Assembly (NCBI RefSeq): GCF_001316105.1
Contig: NZ_BBCP01000004.1
Span: forward strand, 62,001 to 126,000
Length of the DNA: 64,000 nucleotides
Reading direction: 5' to 3'
From: Thermogymnomonas acidicola JCM 13583
GTDB taxonomy: Archaea > Thermoplasmatota > Thermoplasmata > Thermoplasmatales > Thermoplasmataceae
The notes under the pieces are model-generated. The model ran no database searches. It was not told the DNA's origin and was given only the letters and a program-made list of their open reading frames with translations. Of this stretch, positions 17,659-26,676 are shown in pieces. Made by a program: the position numbers and the translations under genes. Within the stretch, counting starts at the first letter, position 1, and every line of letters starts with the position of its first letter.

Positions 17659-18757
17659 ATGAGGGATCCCCCCCTTGCAAAGTTCGGGCTCACCACCGGC
17701 ACCTGTGCCGCAGCAGCCTCCAAGGCAGCCACGCTGCTGCTGCAGGGCACGAGGGTGGAGAGGGTTGTCGTTCCGACACCAATAGGCCTGAGGGTAGAGG
17801 TGCCTGTGAATGGCCTCTCTGTGCTCCCCTCATGTTCCGCAGCAGCCTCGGTCAGGAAGTTCTCCGGCGACAACCCCGACACCCTCGACGGGAGGCTCAT
17901 CGTTGCGGTGGCCAGGCCAGATGGCAGTGGTGGTGTCAGGGTGCGCGGGGGCAGGGGGCGTGGGCATAGTCACTTCCCATGCCCTTCCCGTGCCACCGGG
18001 TGAGAGCGCCATAAACCCTGTGCCCAGGAGGATGATAGAGGAGGCAGTCCTGGAGGCCATGCCAGGCGGTGGTGTGGCCATAACGATCTTGGTGCCAGGC
18101 GGCGCAGAGGTTGCAAAGAAGACGCTGAACCCAGGGTGGGGGGGTCGAGGGGGGGGCATCTCGGTCCTTGGCACAACGGGCATTGAGGAACCCGTGTCGA
18201 ACGAGGCCTATTCTGGCCACATCAGGCGCATGGTGGTCTCGGCCCGCTGCGTGTCCGATACCCTGGTTGTATGTCCCGGGAACACGTCCGAGAAGATCGC
18301 GCGTGAAACGCTCGGCGTCCTGCCTGAGGCAGTCATAGTGACAGGGGGGGACAGGGGTGGACACAGCGCTCGACGAGGCCCAGAAAAGGGAGTTCAGCAG
18401 GGTCGTGATCCTGGGCATGCCAGGGAAGCTATCGAAGCTTGCCGCCGGGCTGTTCAACACACACAGCCGGCTCGGGGGGGACGCCAGGATGGAGACCATA
18501 GCGGCGCTGGCTGCGGCCGCAGGCCTCCATGCAGAGGGGGGGGTGAGATCCATCCTGGCCTGCAGGAACACCGAGGAGGCCTTCAGAATAGTCTCAGGGG
18601 GGGCCGGCCTCGAAAGGGAGGTGGCAGGAATGCTGTGCAGGCGCATAAGGGAGAGGGTGAAGGAGAGGTACCCTGGAATAGGGGGGCTGTGGACGTCTAC
18701 CTCCACTCCCCCCAGGGATCACTGATGGGTAGCAGCGCGGAGGAGGTGTTGCACTGA
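17659..18757 (+). CDS. cbiD: Cobalt-precorrin-5B C1-methyltransferase CbiD
   Basis: CbiD is SAM-dependent but unrelated in fold to the other methylases. The N-terminus [20 protein letters not shown] is diagnostic, followed by [39 protein letters not shown] and [20 protein letters not shown]. Shifts lie near 17925-17955, 18347-18353 and 18683-18715. The repaired C-terminus is [16 protein letters not shown] with TGA at 18755-18757, overlapping cbiT ATG. Length is about 365 residues. Confidence 0.9.
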
Positions 18758-19370
18758 TGCAGAACCTGGACTGGGTTGTTCCGGGCATACCGGACGAGAT
18801 GTTCGAGAGGGTGGAGAAAATACCCATGACAAAGGAGGAGATCAGGGCCATCACGATCTCAAAGGCCAGGCTCAGGAGTGGCTGGAAGGTCCTGGATATA
18901 GGCTGTGGTTCAGGTAGCATCACGGTTGAGGCAGCCCGCCTGGTGGGCGATGGGGGGGCAAGGTGACAGGCGTGGACAGGTCACACGATGCGTGCCAGCT
19001 AACGCTCAGGAACCTGGAGCGCTTCGGCGTGTCTGCCAGGGCGGAGGTCGTGGAGGCTGATGCGGTGGACTACCTTTCCAGGGGGGGAGAGAGGTTCAAC
19101 GCGATCATTGTCGGCGGGGCCTCTGAAGAGATAGAGGAGGTGATCTCTCTGGCCAGGAGGTGCCTGCTCCCCCCCGGCGGTACGCTGGTGCTGAACGCCA
19201 TTATGCTCGAGACCTGCACCAGGGCTGTGGCCTCCATGAGGGCCTCTGGCTTCGAAGGCGTGGAGTGCACTGAGGTGATAGTGGCCAGGGGGGGCATGTA
19301 TGCGAGCCAGGGCACCGCGATGATAGCGAGGAACCCGGTCTTTGTCATATCATGCAGGGTGGGCGAATGA
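18757..19370 (+). CDS. cbiT: Cobalt-precorrin-6B C15-methyltransferase/decarboxylase CbiT
   Basis: This Rossmann methyltransferase acts with CbiE at C5/C15 and removes the acetate carboxyl. It begins [20 protein letters not shown] and shows motif [21 protein letters not shown]7 at 18953-18959 splits it before VTGVDRS. The second half has [27 protein letters not shown] and [13 protein letters not shown]. It overlaps cbiD and cbiL by a few bases at either end. Confidence 0.93.
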
Positions 19371-20094
19371 GGCTCACGGTCGTTGGCCTGGGCCCCGGTG
19401 CCCCTGACCTGATAACCCTGCGCGGCCTCAGGCCCTGGAGTCCAGCGATGTCATATTCGTGCCTGAGACGAGCAGGACGGTGGCTGGCCTGGCAATGGGT
19501 GTTATAATGGGCCTTGGGGGGGGAGGCCTGACATCGAAGGTGGTGAGGCTACCATTCCCCATGACGAGGGACGAGAGGAGGCTCGAGGAGGCGTGGGAGG
19601 CCAACTCCAGATCGATAGTGGAGGCCCTTGGGCAGGGCAAGAGGTGCTGCTACGCCGTGCTGGGCGACCCCATGCTCTACAGCACCTTCGGGCATATACA
19701 GAGGATCCTGGTGGACAGGTACGGGGGGGTCGAGGTGGAGTTTGTGCCCGCCGTATCGTCCTTCACTGCCTGCCCTGCGAGGGCTGGCCTCGTCCTCGGA
19801 GAGGGCAAGGAGAGCATACTGATCACGTCCATAGAGAACCTGGGCCTTGTCAGGGACAATATGGAGAAGGTGGACACCTTCATCCTGATCAAGGGGGGGC
19901 AGATCTCCTACAGGGAGACAGTGGAGGCCCTGAAGGAGTACGGTATAGGTGAAAGCGATACGCTCCTCTACGCCAGGAGGTGCGAGATGGAGAGCGAGAG
20001 GATAATCTGCTCAGAGGCGGGCACGTTCCCGGCAGAAGGGGGGGCAGAGCAGGACTACTTTTCCATGCTGGTGGTAAGGAGGAACAGGAGATGA
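19367..20094 (+). CDS. cbiL: Cobalt-factor II C20-methyltransferase CbiL
   Basis: The start [20 protein letters not shown] is a perfect class III methylase N-terminus. A missing G near 19431 (AGGCC for AGGGCC) shifts the frame; the rest follows as SSDVIFVPETSRTVAGL, then AVLGDPMLYSTFGHIQRIL, VEFVPAVSSFTACPARAG and LLYARRCEM. These fit CbiL/CobI, which methylates factor II at C20. Length is about 240 residues. ATGA overlap with cbiT and ATGA with cbiF. Confidence 0.92.
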
Positions 20095-20917
20095 CTGGTA
20101 ACAAGGTCTACATAGTGGGTGCCGGCCCCCCCGGAGACCCGGAGCTACTGACGGTGAAGGCCCACAGGTTGCTGGTCCAGGCCGACCTGGTAATATACGC
20201 AGGTTCACTGGTGAACCCCCCCGAGATACTCAGGGTGTGCAGGCCGGATGCCGAGCTTGTGAACTCCGCGACCATGACTATGGAGGAGGTCATGAGCATG
20301 ATAGAGAGGGCCTACCTGGAGGGCCGCAAGGTCGTCAGGCTCCACAGTGGGGGGGACCCGCACATCTACGGTGCGATCAGGGAGCAGATGGACATGCTGA
20401 GGGAGAAGGGAATACCCTACGAGGTGGTGCCCGGCGTCAGCGTCCTGACCTCTGCGGCGGCCTCCCTGGGCACGGAGCTCACCCTTGAAGGTGTCTCACA
20501 GAGCATCCTGATCACCAGGGAGGGCAGAGGATACCCCCCCTGGACCCCCCCAGGGAGGACATAAGGCCCTGGCCCAGCACAGGAGCACCATGGTGATCTT
20601 CGCGGCCATACACATGATTGAGAGGGTTGTCAGGGACCTGGTGGAGGGTGGGTACAGCCCCCCCGAAACACCTGTTGGCGTTGTCTACCACTCCACATGG
20701 CCTGACGAGCTCGTCATACGCGGCACGCTGCAGGACATAGTCAGGAAGGTCAAGGAGGCCAGGATATACAGGACTGCGCTCATCGTCGTGGGCGATGTGG
20801 TGGACCCGAAGAACTACAGGAGGTCGAAGCTCTACGACCCTGGATACACGCACTCCTTCAGGAGGGGGGGAACTCCGGTGCCAGCAGGGCAGAGGAGAGT
20901 GTTCCTGCTCAGCGTGA
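20091..20917 (+). CDS. cbiF: Cobalt-precorrin-4 C11-methyltransferase CbiF
   Basis: The N-terminus KVYIVGAGPPGDPELLTVKA (one false Pro) is followed by LVIYAGSLVNPPEILR, VVRLHSGGDPHIYGAIREQ and VVPGVSVLTSAAASLGTELT, all marks of CbiF. C tracts at 20533-20552 shift the frame; MVIFAAIHMIERVVRDL, TPVGVVYHSTWPDE and YRTALIVVGDVVDPKN follow. The 3' end is clouded by a G7 at 20865-20871; the most likely stop is TGA at 20915-20917, overlapping the GTG of the next gene. Confidence 0.92.
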
Positions 20918-22631
20918 CCCTAACGGGGGGGACAGGATGGCCGGGATCCTGGAGAACTCACTCCCACCACTGGGATACAGCGTTCAGGCCAGGCATTCAG
21001 GCAGCGGATCGAGTGTCAGGGACGCAATCGAGGAGGCCTTTGTCAGCTACGACGCCATAGTCCTCTTCATGGCAATAGGGGGTGCTGTCCGTTACATCTC
21101 CAGGTACACCGTGGACAAGCTCAGTGACCCCGCAGTGGTGTGCGTTGACGATTCCGGACGCTTCGCCGTTCCCGTGCTCTCGGGCCACTCGGCGAGTGCC
21201 AACGAACTGGCGGAGGACATAGCGGGGATACTGAACGCGACGCCAGTGATAACGACTGCAACGGACAGCCTCGGGAGGGAGAGCATTGAGGGCATCGCAG
21301 AGAGGCTTCTCTGCTCCATACCGGACAGGGAATCCATTATCAGGGCCAATGCGGAGATAGTTAGGGGGGGCAGGCGTGTTGCCGTCAGGAACCCCCCCAG
21401 CGGCCTCAGGCGGAAGAGGGTCGCTGCGTACTCAGGCAAGGTAGCGGGTGATTCCATAGAACTGGTCATTTCCAAAGAGAGGCCAGAAACGGGACACTGG
21501 CTCCTCCCGTACAGGATATCCATAGGTCTCGGCTACACCAGAGGGGGGGCCACCGTGGCCGATGTTGAGGATGCCATAAGGGCCTTTCTGGAGGAACACG
21601 ACCTCGGCGTAGAGGACATCGATGTCGTGACATCAGCGAAGGAGGACAGCGTTGCGGAAGAGGCATCGAAGTCCCTCGGCATAAGGTTCGAGAGGATCGG
21701 CATGGAAAGGGTGAAGGAGTTCGATGCGTCCAGGTTGAGCTCAACTTCGCACATGGCCCAGGAGGCCCTGGGCATCCCGGGCATGTCGGAGCCGTGTGCC
21801 CTCCTGGCCCTGGGCCCCACCTCCAGGATCCTCTTTCCGAAGGAATCGTTTCACTCGAAGGTGACAGTCGCGGCTGCGTTCGCACACAGGCCCTCCGGCC
21901 ATGGGAAGGTCTACTTCATCGGTGTGGGGCCCTCGGGCCCGGAGTACCTGACGGAGGCCGCCAGGGTGGCCATAGCCCGGAGTGACGTTGTGGCCGGCTA
22001 CTCCACTCCACTCTCGGTGGTTAAGCCACTCCTGCGCAACAAGTACGTGATAACGGTCAGGTGGAAGGAGCAGGCTACTTCGATAAGCGAGGTGAAGCGC
22101 CTCTTCAGGGAGGGGGGGCACAAGATATCCTTCCTCTTCACAGGCGATTCCTGCTTCAGCGAAGGCGAGCTGATCTCCCGCTTCCTGGATGAGGTGGACA
22201 GATATGAGGTGATACCGGGCATCAGCTCGGTCCAGGTGGCCTCTGCAAAGTCCATGTTCCCCCCTGGAGGTGTGCAGCGTTATCTCGTTCCACGTCACGG
22301 GGGGGCCTCTGAACCAGAGGAAGGAGAGCCTGAGGTCTGTGCTTGAAAAAGGGGGCTGTGCCCTGGTCCTCCCCCCAGGCCCTACGACTTCATGCCGCGG
22401 GAGGTGTCCAGGTACCTGGTTGAGAGCGGGATCCCGCCTGACCTGCCTGTAAGGATAATGGAGAACCTCACAAGGGGAGACGAGAGGATCACGGATTGCA
22501 CAATCGGCAGTGTCCCGGACAGGCAGTACAGCGACCTCTGCATCATGGCACTTGGCAGGAGCCCCCTGCCACTGGATTACATACTTTCCGGGTCAGGGCA
22601 GGAGCAGCCGGCAGACGTTAAAAATAAATAA
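20899..22631 (+). CDS. cbiG: CbiG-CbiE: cobalt-precorrin-5A hydrolase joined to cobalt-precorrin-7 C5-methyltransferase
   Basis: The first 330 residues are CbiG: GTG start, VFLLSVTLTG, then IVLFMAIGGAVRYISRYTVD, CVDDSGRFAVPVLSGHSAS and the C-terminal SIGLGYTRGGATVADVEDAI with LSSTSHMAQEALGI. Without a stop the frame runs through the short link HRPSGHG into CbiE: KVYFIGVGPSGPEYLTEAAR, DVVAGYSTPL, LFTGDSCFSEGELIS and VIPGISSVQVASAKS. Shifts at 20925-20931, 22258-22268 and 22371-22378 break the remaining CbiE end (YDFMPREVSRYLVE), which stops at 22631. No long G/C tract lies at the CbiG/CbiE border, so the fusion looks real, but a lone indel cannot be excluded. Confidence 0.87.
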
Positions 22632-22651
22632 TATTTACCGATTAGGCACCA

Positions 22652-22753
22652 CCCGGCTTAGCTCAGTTGGTAGAGCGGCGGACTGTAGAGGAATCTCCTT
22701 AATGGAATACCGCCGTAATCCGCAGGTCTCCGGTTCGAGTCCGGAAGCCGGGA
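22652..22753 (+). tRNA. tRNA-Tyr (anticodon GTA), intron-containing
   Basis: The acceptor stem CCCGGCT pairs with AGCCGGG; D arm GCTCAGTTGGTAGAGC, anticodon loop CTGTAGA with GTA at 22685-22687, and T arm CTCCGGTTCGAGTCCGGA are all standard. A 29-base intron (about 22689-22717) sits after position 37, the canonical archaeal place, and its ends could form the bulge-helix-bulge cut by the tRNA endonuclease. CCA is not encoded. An AT-rich promoter (AATAATATTTA, 22627-22637) lies directly upstream. Confidence 0.95.
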
Positions 22754-23057
22754 TCCCAATATTTTGTATCGGTGGTGTGGGCGGGGGGGAGGCCTGAAGC
22801 AGTTCAGGGATGCCATTGAATGGGGGCGCAAGCCGGTTCCATTGGGCGGGAATTGGCCTGTGGCGCGCCTGGTGGTAGGGAGCATGGTCGCGGGCCCGGT
22901 CCCCCCCATGACGGTGTAGGGGGCAGTATGGCCATATCCACTCCCACTCCCTGTTGAGCGGTGTTACTGCGAGGTGCGGATTTCCCGTTTCTCCGCTGGC
23001 AGTGGTGCGTAGCCGGGTGATCGCCTTCCCCCCCGCTTCCAGTGTCAATAGTGGGTA
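22754..23057. other. Intergenic region between tRNA-Tyr and trmI, no gene seen
   Basis: The GC-rich stretch of about 300 bases carries no reading frame that looks like a protein. It has tracts of G and C, a segment CGGATTTCCCGTTTCTCCGC near 22978 that is similar to one at 53191, and no promoter-like AT stretch. A structured RNA or degraded sequence is possible. Confidence 0.35.
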
Positions 23058-23831
23058 TCAGAAACTCTGCAGCTCCATCCCGGAGAGCCTGATGTAGAAG
23101 GATATGAAGCCCGTGTGCCCTATGACGTTGTTGTCCGGCCTGGTGGAGCCTGGCCTAACGATGATGTTCTCCTTGCGCAGGGTGCATGATTCAACGAGCA
23201 TGAGGTGCGTGTCCCTGCTGGCCTCAAGCGTCCTCTCCACCTGGTTGTACGTGGGGGGGGAGTAACAGACAACCATGCCGCCTGGCCTGCACAGCTCGGA
23301 TGCCCTCTCCAGGTAGTCCCATGGCTGCGGCAGGTCGAGGAAAACGGCATCGAAACCATCACCCCCCCTCTGAACCGAGTGGATATCGGAGTTTACGAGT
23401 TCCCAGTTGTCTGCATCCGTGAAGCGTGAGGAGTTCGACCTGGCCAGGGATATGGCCTGTGCGTCCGTGTCTGCGCTAACGAGCCTCCCCCCCGAGGGCC
23501 CTATTATTGAGAGGAGCACTGCGGAGAGTGCGCCAGAGCCCACGCCGCTCTCCAGGACGCGGGAGCCGCTCCTCACCCCCCCGCGCGGAGTGCCATGTAG
23601 CCGCGTCCCAGGGCTGTATTATCTGGGCCTTCCTCGCCATGACTGCCGGCAGGTCGCATGGGTTCGGCCTCTCGGCCACGAACACATCCCCCCCTCCGAG
23701 CCTCAGCGTGTCTCCGGGTGATGGGTCACTTGTGAAGAGTGCACTGAACCTCTGGCCACCCACGGTGGCATAGCCGTCCGAGAGGGTGCCCTTCCTCCTG
23801 TTGCCTATCAGGAAGAGTTCACCGCCTGCAT
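23058..23831 (-). CDS. trmI: tRNA (adenine-N1)-methyltransferase TrmI
   Basis: The enzyme makes m1A in the T loop (and often position 57) of archaeal tRNA. The N-terminal beta domain FLIGNRRKGTLSDGYATVGG is followed by RKAQIIQPWDAATW and the SAM motif SRVLESGVGSGALSAVLLS, then VSADTDAQA and DAVFLDLPQPWDYL (motif IV). A C7 tract at 23576-23582 splits it. The start is ambiguous: the frame runs in from glycerate kinase without a stop. Restoring one G at 23823-23824 would give both a kinase stop and a trmI ATG at 23831 (MQAGELFLIG). Confidence 0.9.
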
Positions 23832-25135
23832 AGTAGCCCACCATTATGTCGGAAACGTTGTTGCCTGTCCTTCCGGTCACTATGGCACTGTCCCTGGACA
23901 TTAGGAGCGTGCCGCTGTCGCTCCCTGCGAGGTACCGCTCCACCTCATCACGGCCCACCCTCTCCCTCAGCCAGTTATCCGATATCCCACCTGCTGCATC
24001 TGAACGGCCGTCGATGCCGTCCGTGCCGAAGCACGCCAGGAGGAAGTCCTCGTCATCACCCATCTCCTCCATGAACCTCAGGACGAGCTCCTGGGCCCTC
24101 CCTCCCCCCCTGCCGTTTCCCCCCCTCACCTGCACCGTTGTCTCGCCCCCCCCGCACACAAACCAGAACGGTGATCCCCCCCTGAGCGAGTAGGCCTGCC
24201 TCAGGGCCTGGGCGAGCCTGCGGGAAAATTCAGATACCTCTCCCCCCCTGAGGTTGCTACCGAACGAGACGAAGTCCACGCGCCTGCTGGCCAGGTACCT
24301 TATGCCTGACTGCACGAAGTCTGAGTTGCTCAGCACGATCTGCTGCTCCACCCTTTCGAAGTACCTCGGGTCGCTCCTCTCACCCACCTGCTGCACCATG
24401 ACCCCCCCTGGGAGGCACCTCTCCCTGAACTTACGCAGAGCCTCCTCAACCCTCCTGGTGTCCCTAAGCATGGTGAGGGGGGGCCCGCTGGCGATCACCG
24501 AGAGGTCATCGCCCATCACGTCAGAAACAACGAGACCGTGTACCCTTGCTGGGTAGAGCATGACAGCAAGGCCACCCGCCTTAACCCTGGACATCAGGCC
24601 CTCACGGCGTTCAGTTCATATATGTCCCCCCCACCCGCATCCATGACGCACCTGCTCACCTCCATGATCCTCTCAGCATCCAGGCCCTGGGCGGGCAGCT
24701 CGAACATGGCCGACCCTCCGCCTGAAATGAGTACGAGGACATCGTCGCCCTCGCCGAACGGGCCCAGGTGCTCAATGGAGAGCTGCGCTGCCTCCACTGA
24801 TTTCTGCGACACGTCCGGGTGTGTTGCCGTGTAGACCTCCAGATCATGGCCCTCGACCCATATGTCCTCACCCTCTGGCACAACCACTGCCGCCCTGCTG
24901 TACTTCCCCCCCCGAGCGCCCTCCTTGCGCCCTCGAACATGGCCTGCGATGCCTTTCCGAAGGCCAGTACCTTTACGCTTTCGCCAAGTTTGAGACCCCC
25001 CCTAACTGCGCCCTCCACCCTCAGGGCCGGGTCGTTCTCGGCTAGCATGCTCTCTATGAGGTCGAGGGCTTCCTTCCTCCTCTGCGTTTTCTCGATCCTA
25101 TCCCTGTTCTTCACCACGGGTGGACGCATGCTCAC
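23819..25135 (-). CDS. Glycerate 2-kinase, MOFRL family
   Basis: It phosphorylates glycerate to 2-phosphoglycerate, a step of the non-phosphorylative Entner-Doudoroff route typical of Thermoplasmatales. Motifs in order are VKVLAFGKASQAMFEGARRA, VLVLISGGGSAMFELPAQGL, GLVVSDVMGDDLSVIASGP, FVCGGGETTVQVRGG and ELVLRFMEE then FGTDGIDGRSDAAGG, ending TGRTGNNVSDIMVG. Shifts lie near 24907-24915 and 24596-24600 (a lost C before MSRVKAGG). GTG at 25135 or ATG at 25129 starts it. The stop at 23819 depends on one restored base. Confidence 0.9.
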
Positions 25136-25180
25136 ATGAGCAGCATGCGTTAAAAGTAGTTATCCATTCACCATGGGCAA

Positions 25181-25818
25181 ATGACATACTCTGTTGTTTC
25201 GTACGATCCGGAGAGGAAGGAGTGGGGAGTGGCCGTGGCATCGAGGTTCCTGTCCGTGGGCTCCGTTGTGCCGTGGGCCAGGGCAGGGAGGGGGGGTGCG
25301 GTGGCAACGCAGGCGTTCGCCAACTACACCTACGGCCCGAGGGCACTGAAGTTGCTGGGCACCATGGGTGCAGCGGAGACGCTGAGGCTGCTCCTCTCAT
25401 CCGACCCTGACAGGGAGAGGAGGCAGGTTGCCTGGTGGACTGGAAGGGAGACGTGGCAGTGCACACCGGGAGCCAGTGCATGGAGTACGCCGGCCACATG
25501 ACGGGAAGGAACTTCTCAGTCCAGGGCAACATACTGGCAGGCGAGAGCGTCCTGAAGGCAATGATGGAGGCCATGGAGAGGCAGGGGGGGCCGCTGGAGG
25601 AGAGGCTGGTCAGTGCCCTGGAGGCAGCAGAGGCCAGCGGAGGGGGGGATAGGAGGGGGGGTAGGCAGAGCGCTGCCCTGCTGATCGTCTCGCTCACAAG
25701 GGAGTTCGAACCGGGCTCCTCCAAGTTCATGGACATAAGGGTGGAGGATTCCATGGAACCGGTCAAGGAGCTTGCCAGGCTCAGGGACCTCTGGCTCGAT
25801 ACCTTCTTCAGGGAGTGA
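25181..25818 (+). CDS. DUF1028 family protein (Ntn-hydrolase-like)
   Basis: The sequence matches DUF1028: TYSVVSYDPERKEWGVAVAS, FLSVGSVVPWARAGRGGAVA, TQAFANYTYGPRAL, then GRNFSVQGNILAGESVLKAM, GGDRRGGRQSAALLIV and FMDIRVEDSMEPV. A shift near 25430 splits it (the RRQVAWW region). Members resemble N-terminal nucleophile hydrolases and are suspected hydrolases of unknown substrate. ATG at 25181 (Thr-2 follows) fits an Ntn fold. The next gene begins four bases after its stop, so the two may be linked. Confidence 0.85.
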
Positions 25819-25822
25819 TCTC

Positions 25823-26352
25823 TTGTACAACATAGGAGTGATAGGGGGGGGAGCAGGCCGGAGAAGAGGTACCTGGAGATCGCCGAGGAGATCGGGAGGC
25901 TGCTGGCAAGGAGGGGGGGCTGCAGGGTCTTCTGCGGCGGCCTCACAGGAGTGATGGAGTACGTGGCCAAGGGCGTGAGCGAGGAGGGTGGCATAGTCGT
26001 TGGCTTCCTGCCAGGCATGAGTGCGGTCAACGGGAACCACTACCTCACTGTACCTGTGCCCACGGGCATGGGCTACCTGAGGAACTTCCTAATCGTCAGG
26101 GCTTCTGAGGCTGTAATAGCGATAGACGGATCCACGGGAACGCTCTCTGAGGCGGCCTTCACTGTGAGCGAGGGGGGGAAGTCCCTGGTGCACATAGGTC
26201 CCATACCAGTAAGGAAGTCAAAGGAGAATGAGGGAGAGGTCCTTGAGGCCAGGACGCCAGAGGAGGCCGTTGACCTGGCCATCAGTGAGGCGAGCAAGCA
26301 GAGGGAGAGGGACCTCAAGAAAGACCAGTTCTGGAGCGGGACGTTCTGGTGA
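25823..26352 (+). CDS. SLOG/LOG-like Rossmann nucleotide-binding protein (TIGR00725 type)
   Basis: A Rossmann-type protein starting at TTG 25823 with NIGVIGG, then after a G tract error near 25845 EKRYLEIAEEIGRLLARRG, CRVFCGGLTGVMEYVAKGVS, GIVVGFLPGMSAVNGNHYL and ASEAVIAIDGSTGTLSEAAF. The GGLTGVM and GSTGTLSE motifs place it in the SLOG superfamily near molybdopterin-carrier-like and LOG proteins, which bind nucleotide-like ligands. Its true ligand is unknown. It ends near the 3' end of the convergent DCC gene. Confidence 0.8.
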
Positions 26353-26676
26353 AAACCCCCCCGATTAAGGACGCCAGGAAGTCCGCAGCCCTTGAGTGGC
26401 GCCTCTCAGCAACTGCCCTGTAGAGCAGGTTTCCGAGGCCTGTCACCTGCAGGAACAGGAGCGCAGGCAGGAGGGGGGGAACAGGTTCTCCTTACGCTTC
26501 GCTATCTCCAGCACCGCGTCGAACCCAACGTATTTCCCGCTCTCAGTGATCAGAATGACGCCCTCCAGCCCCGAGGGATCACCCACCTCGGATGCCCTCA
26601 CCAGCTCCGAGGGGGGGTCAAGGGCGCCTGCAGAGACGCTGCACAGGCGGCATGTGTCATCGTACATTACTTTCAA
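26315..26676 (-). CDS. DCC family thiol-disulfide oxidoreductase-like protein (DUF393)
   Basis: It starts at TTG 26676, overlapping the thiI stop, with MYDDTCRLCSVSA, the DxxCxxC-type motif of DCC proteins. It continues VILITESGKYVGFDAVLEIA; a C7 for C5 near 26476 shifts the frame to LLPALLFLQVTGLGNLLYR, the hydrophobic C-terminal half of the family. The end at 26315 overlaps the LOG-like gene and is uncertain. Function is assumed redox; the neighbour ThiI uses persulfide chemistry, so a role in sulfur transfer is conceivable but not shown. Confidence 0.7.

Noticed and set aside
17936-18706. Long minus-strand open frame across cbiD
   Set aside because: CbiD motifs on the plus strand explain the region, and the minus frame has no recognisable features.
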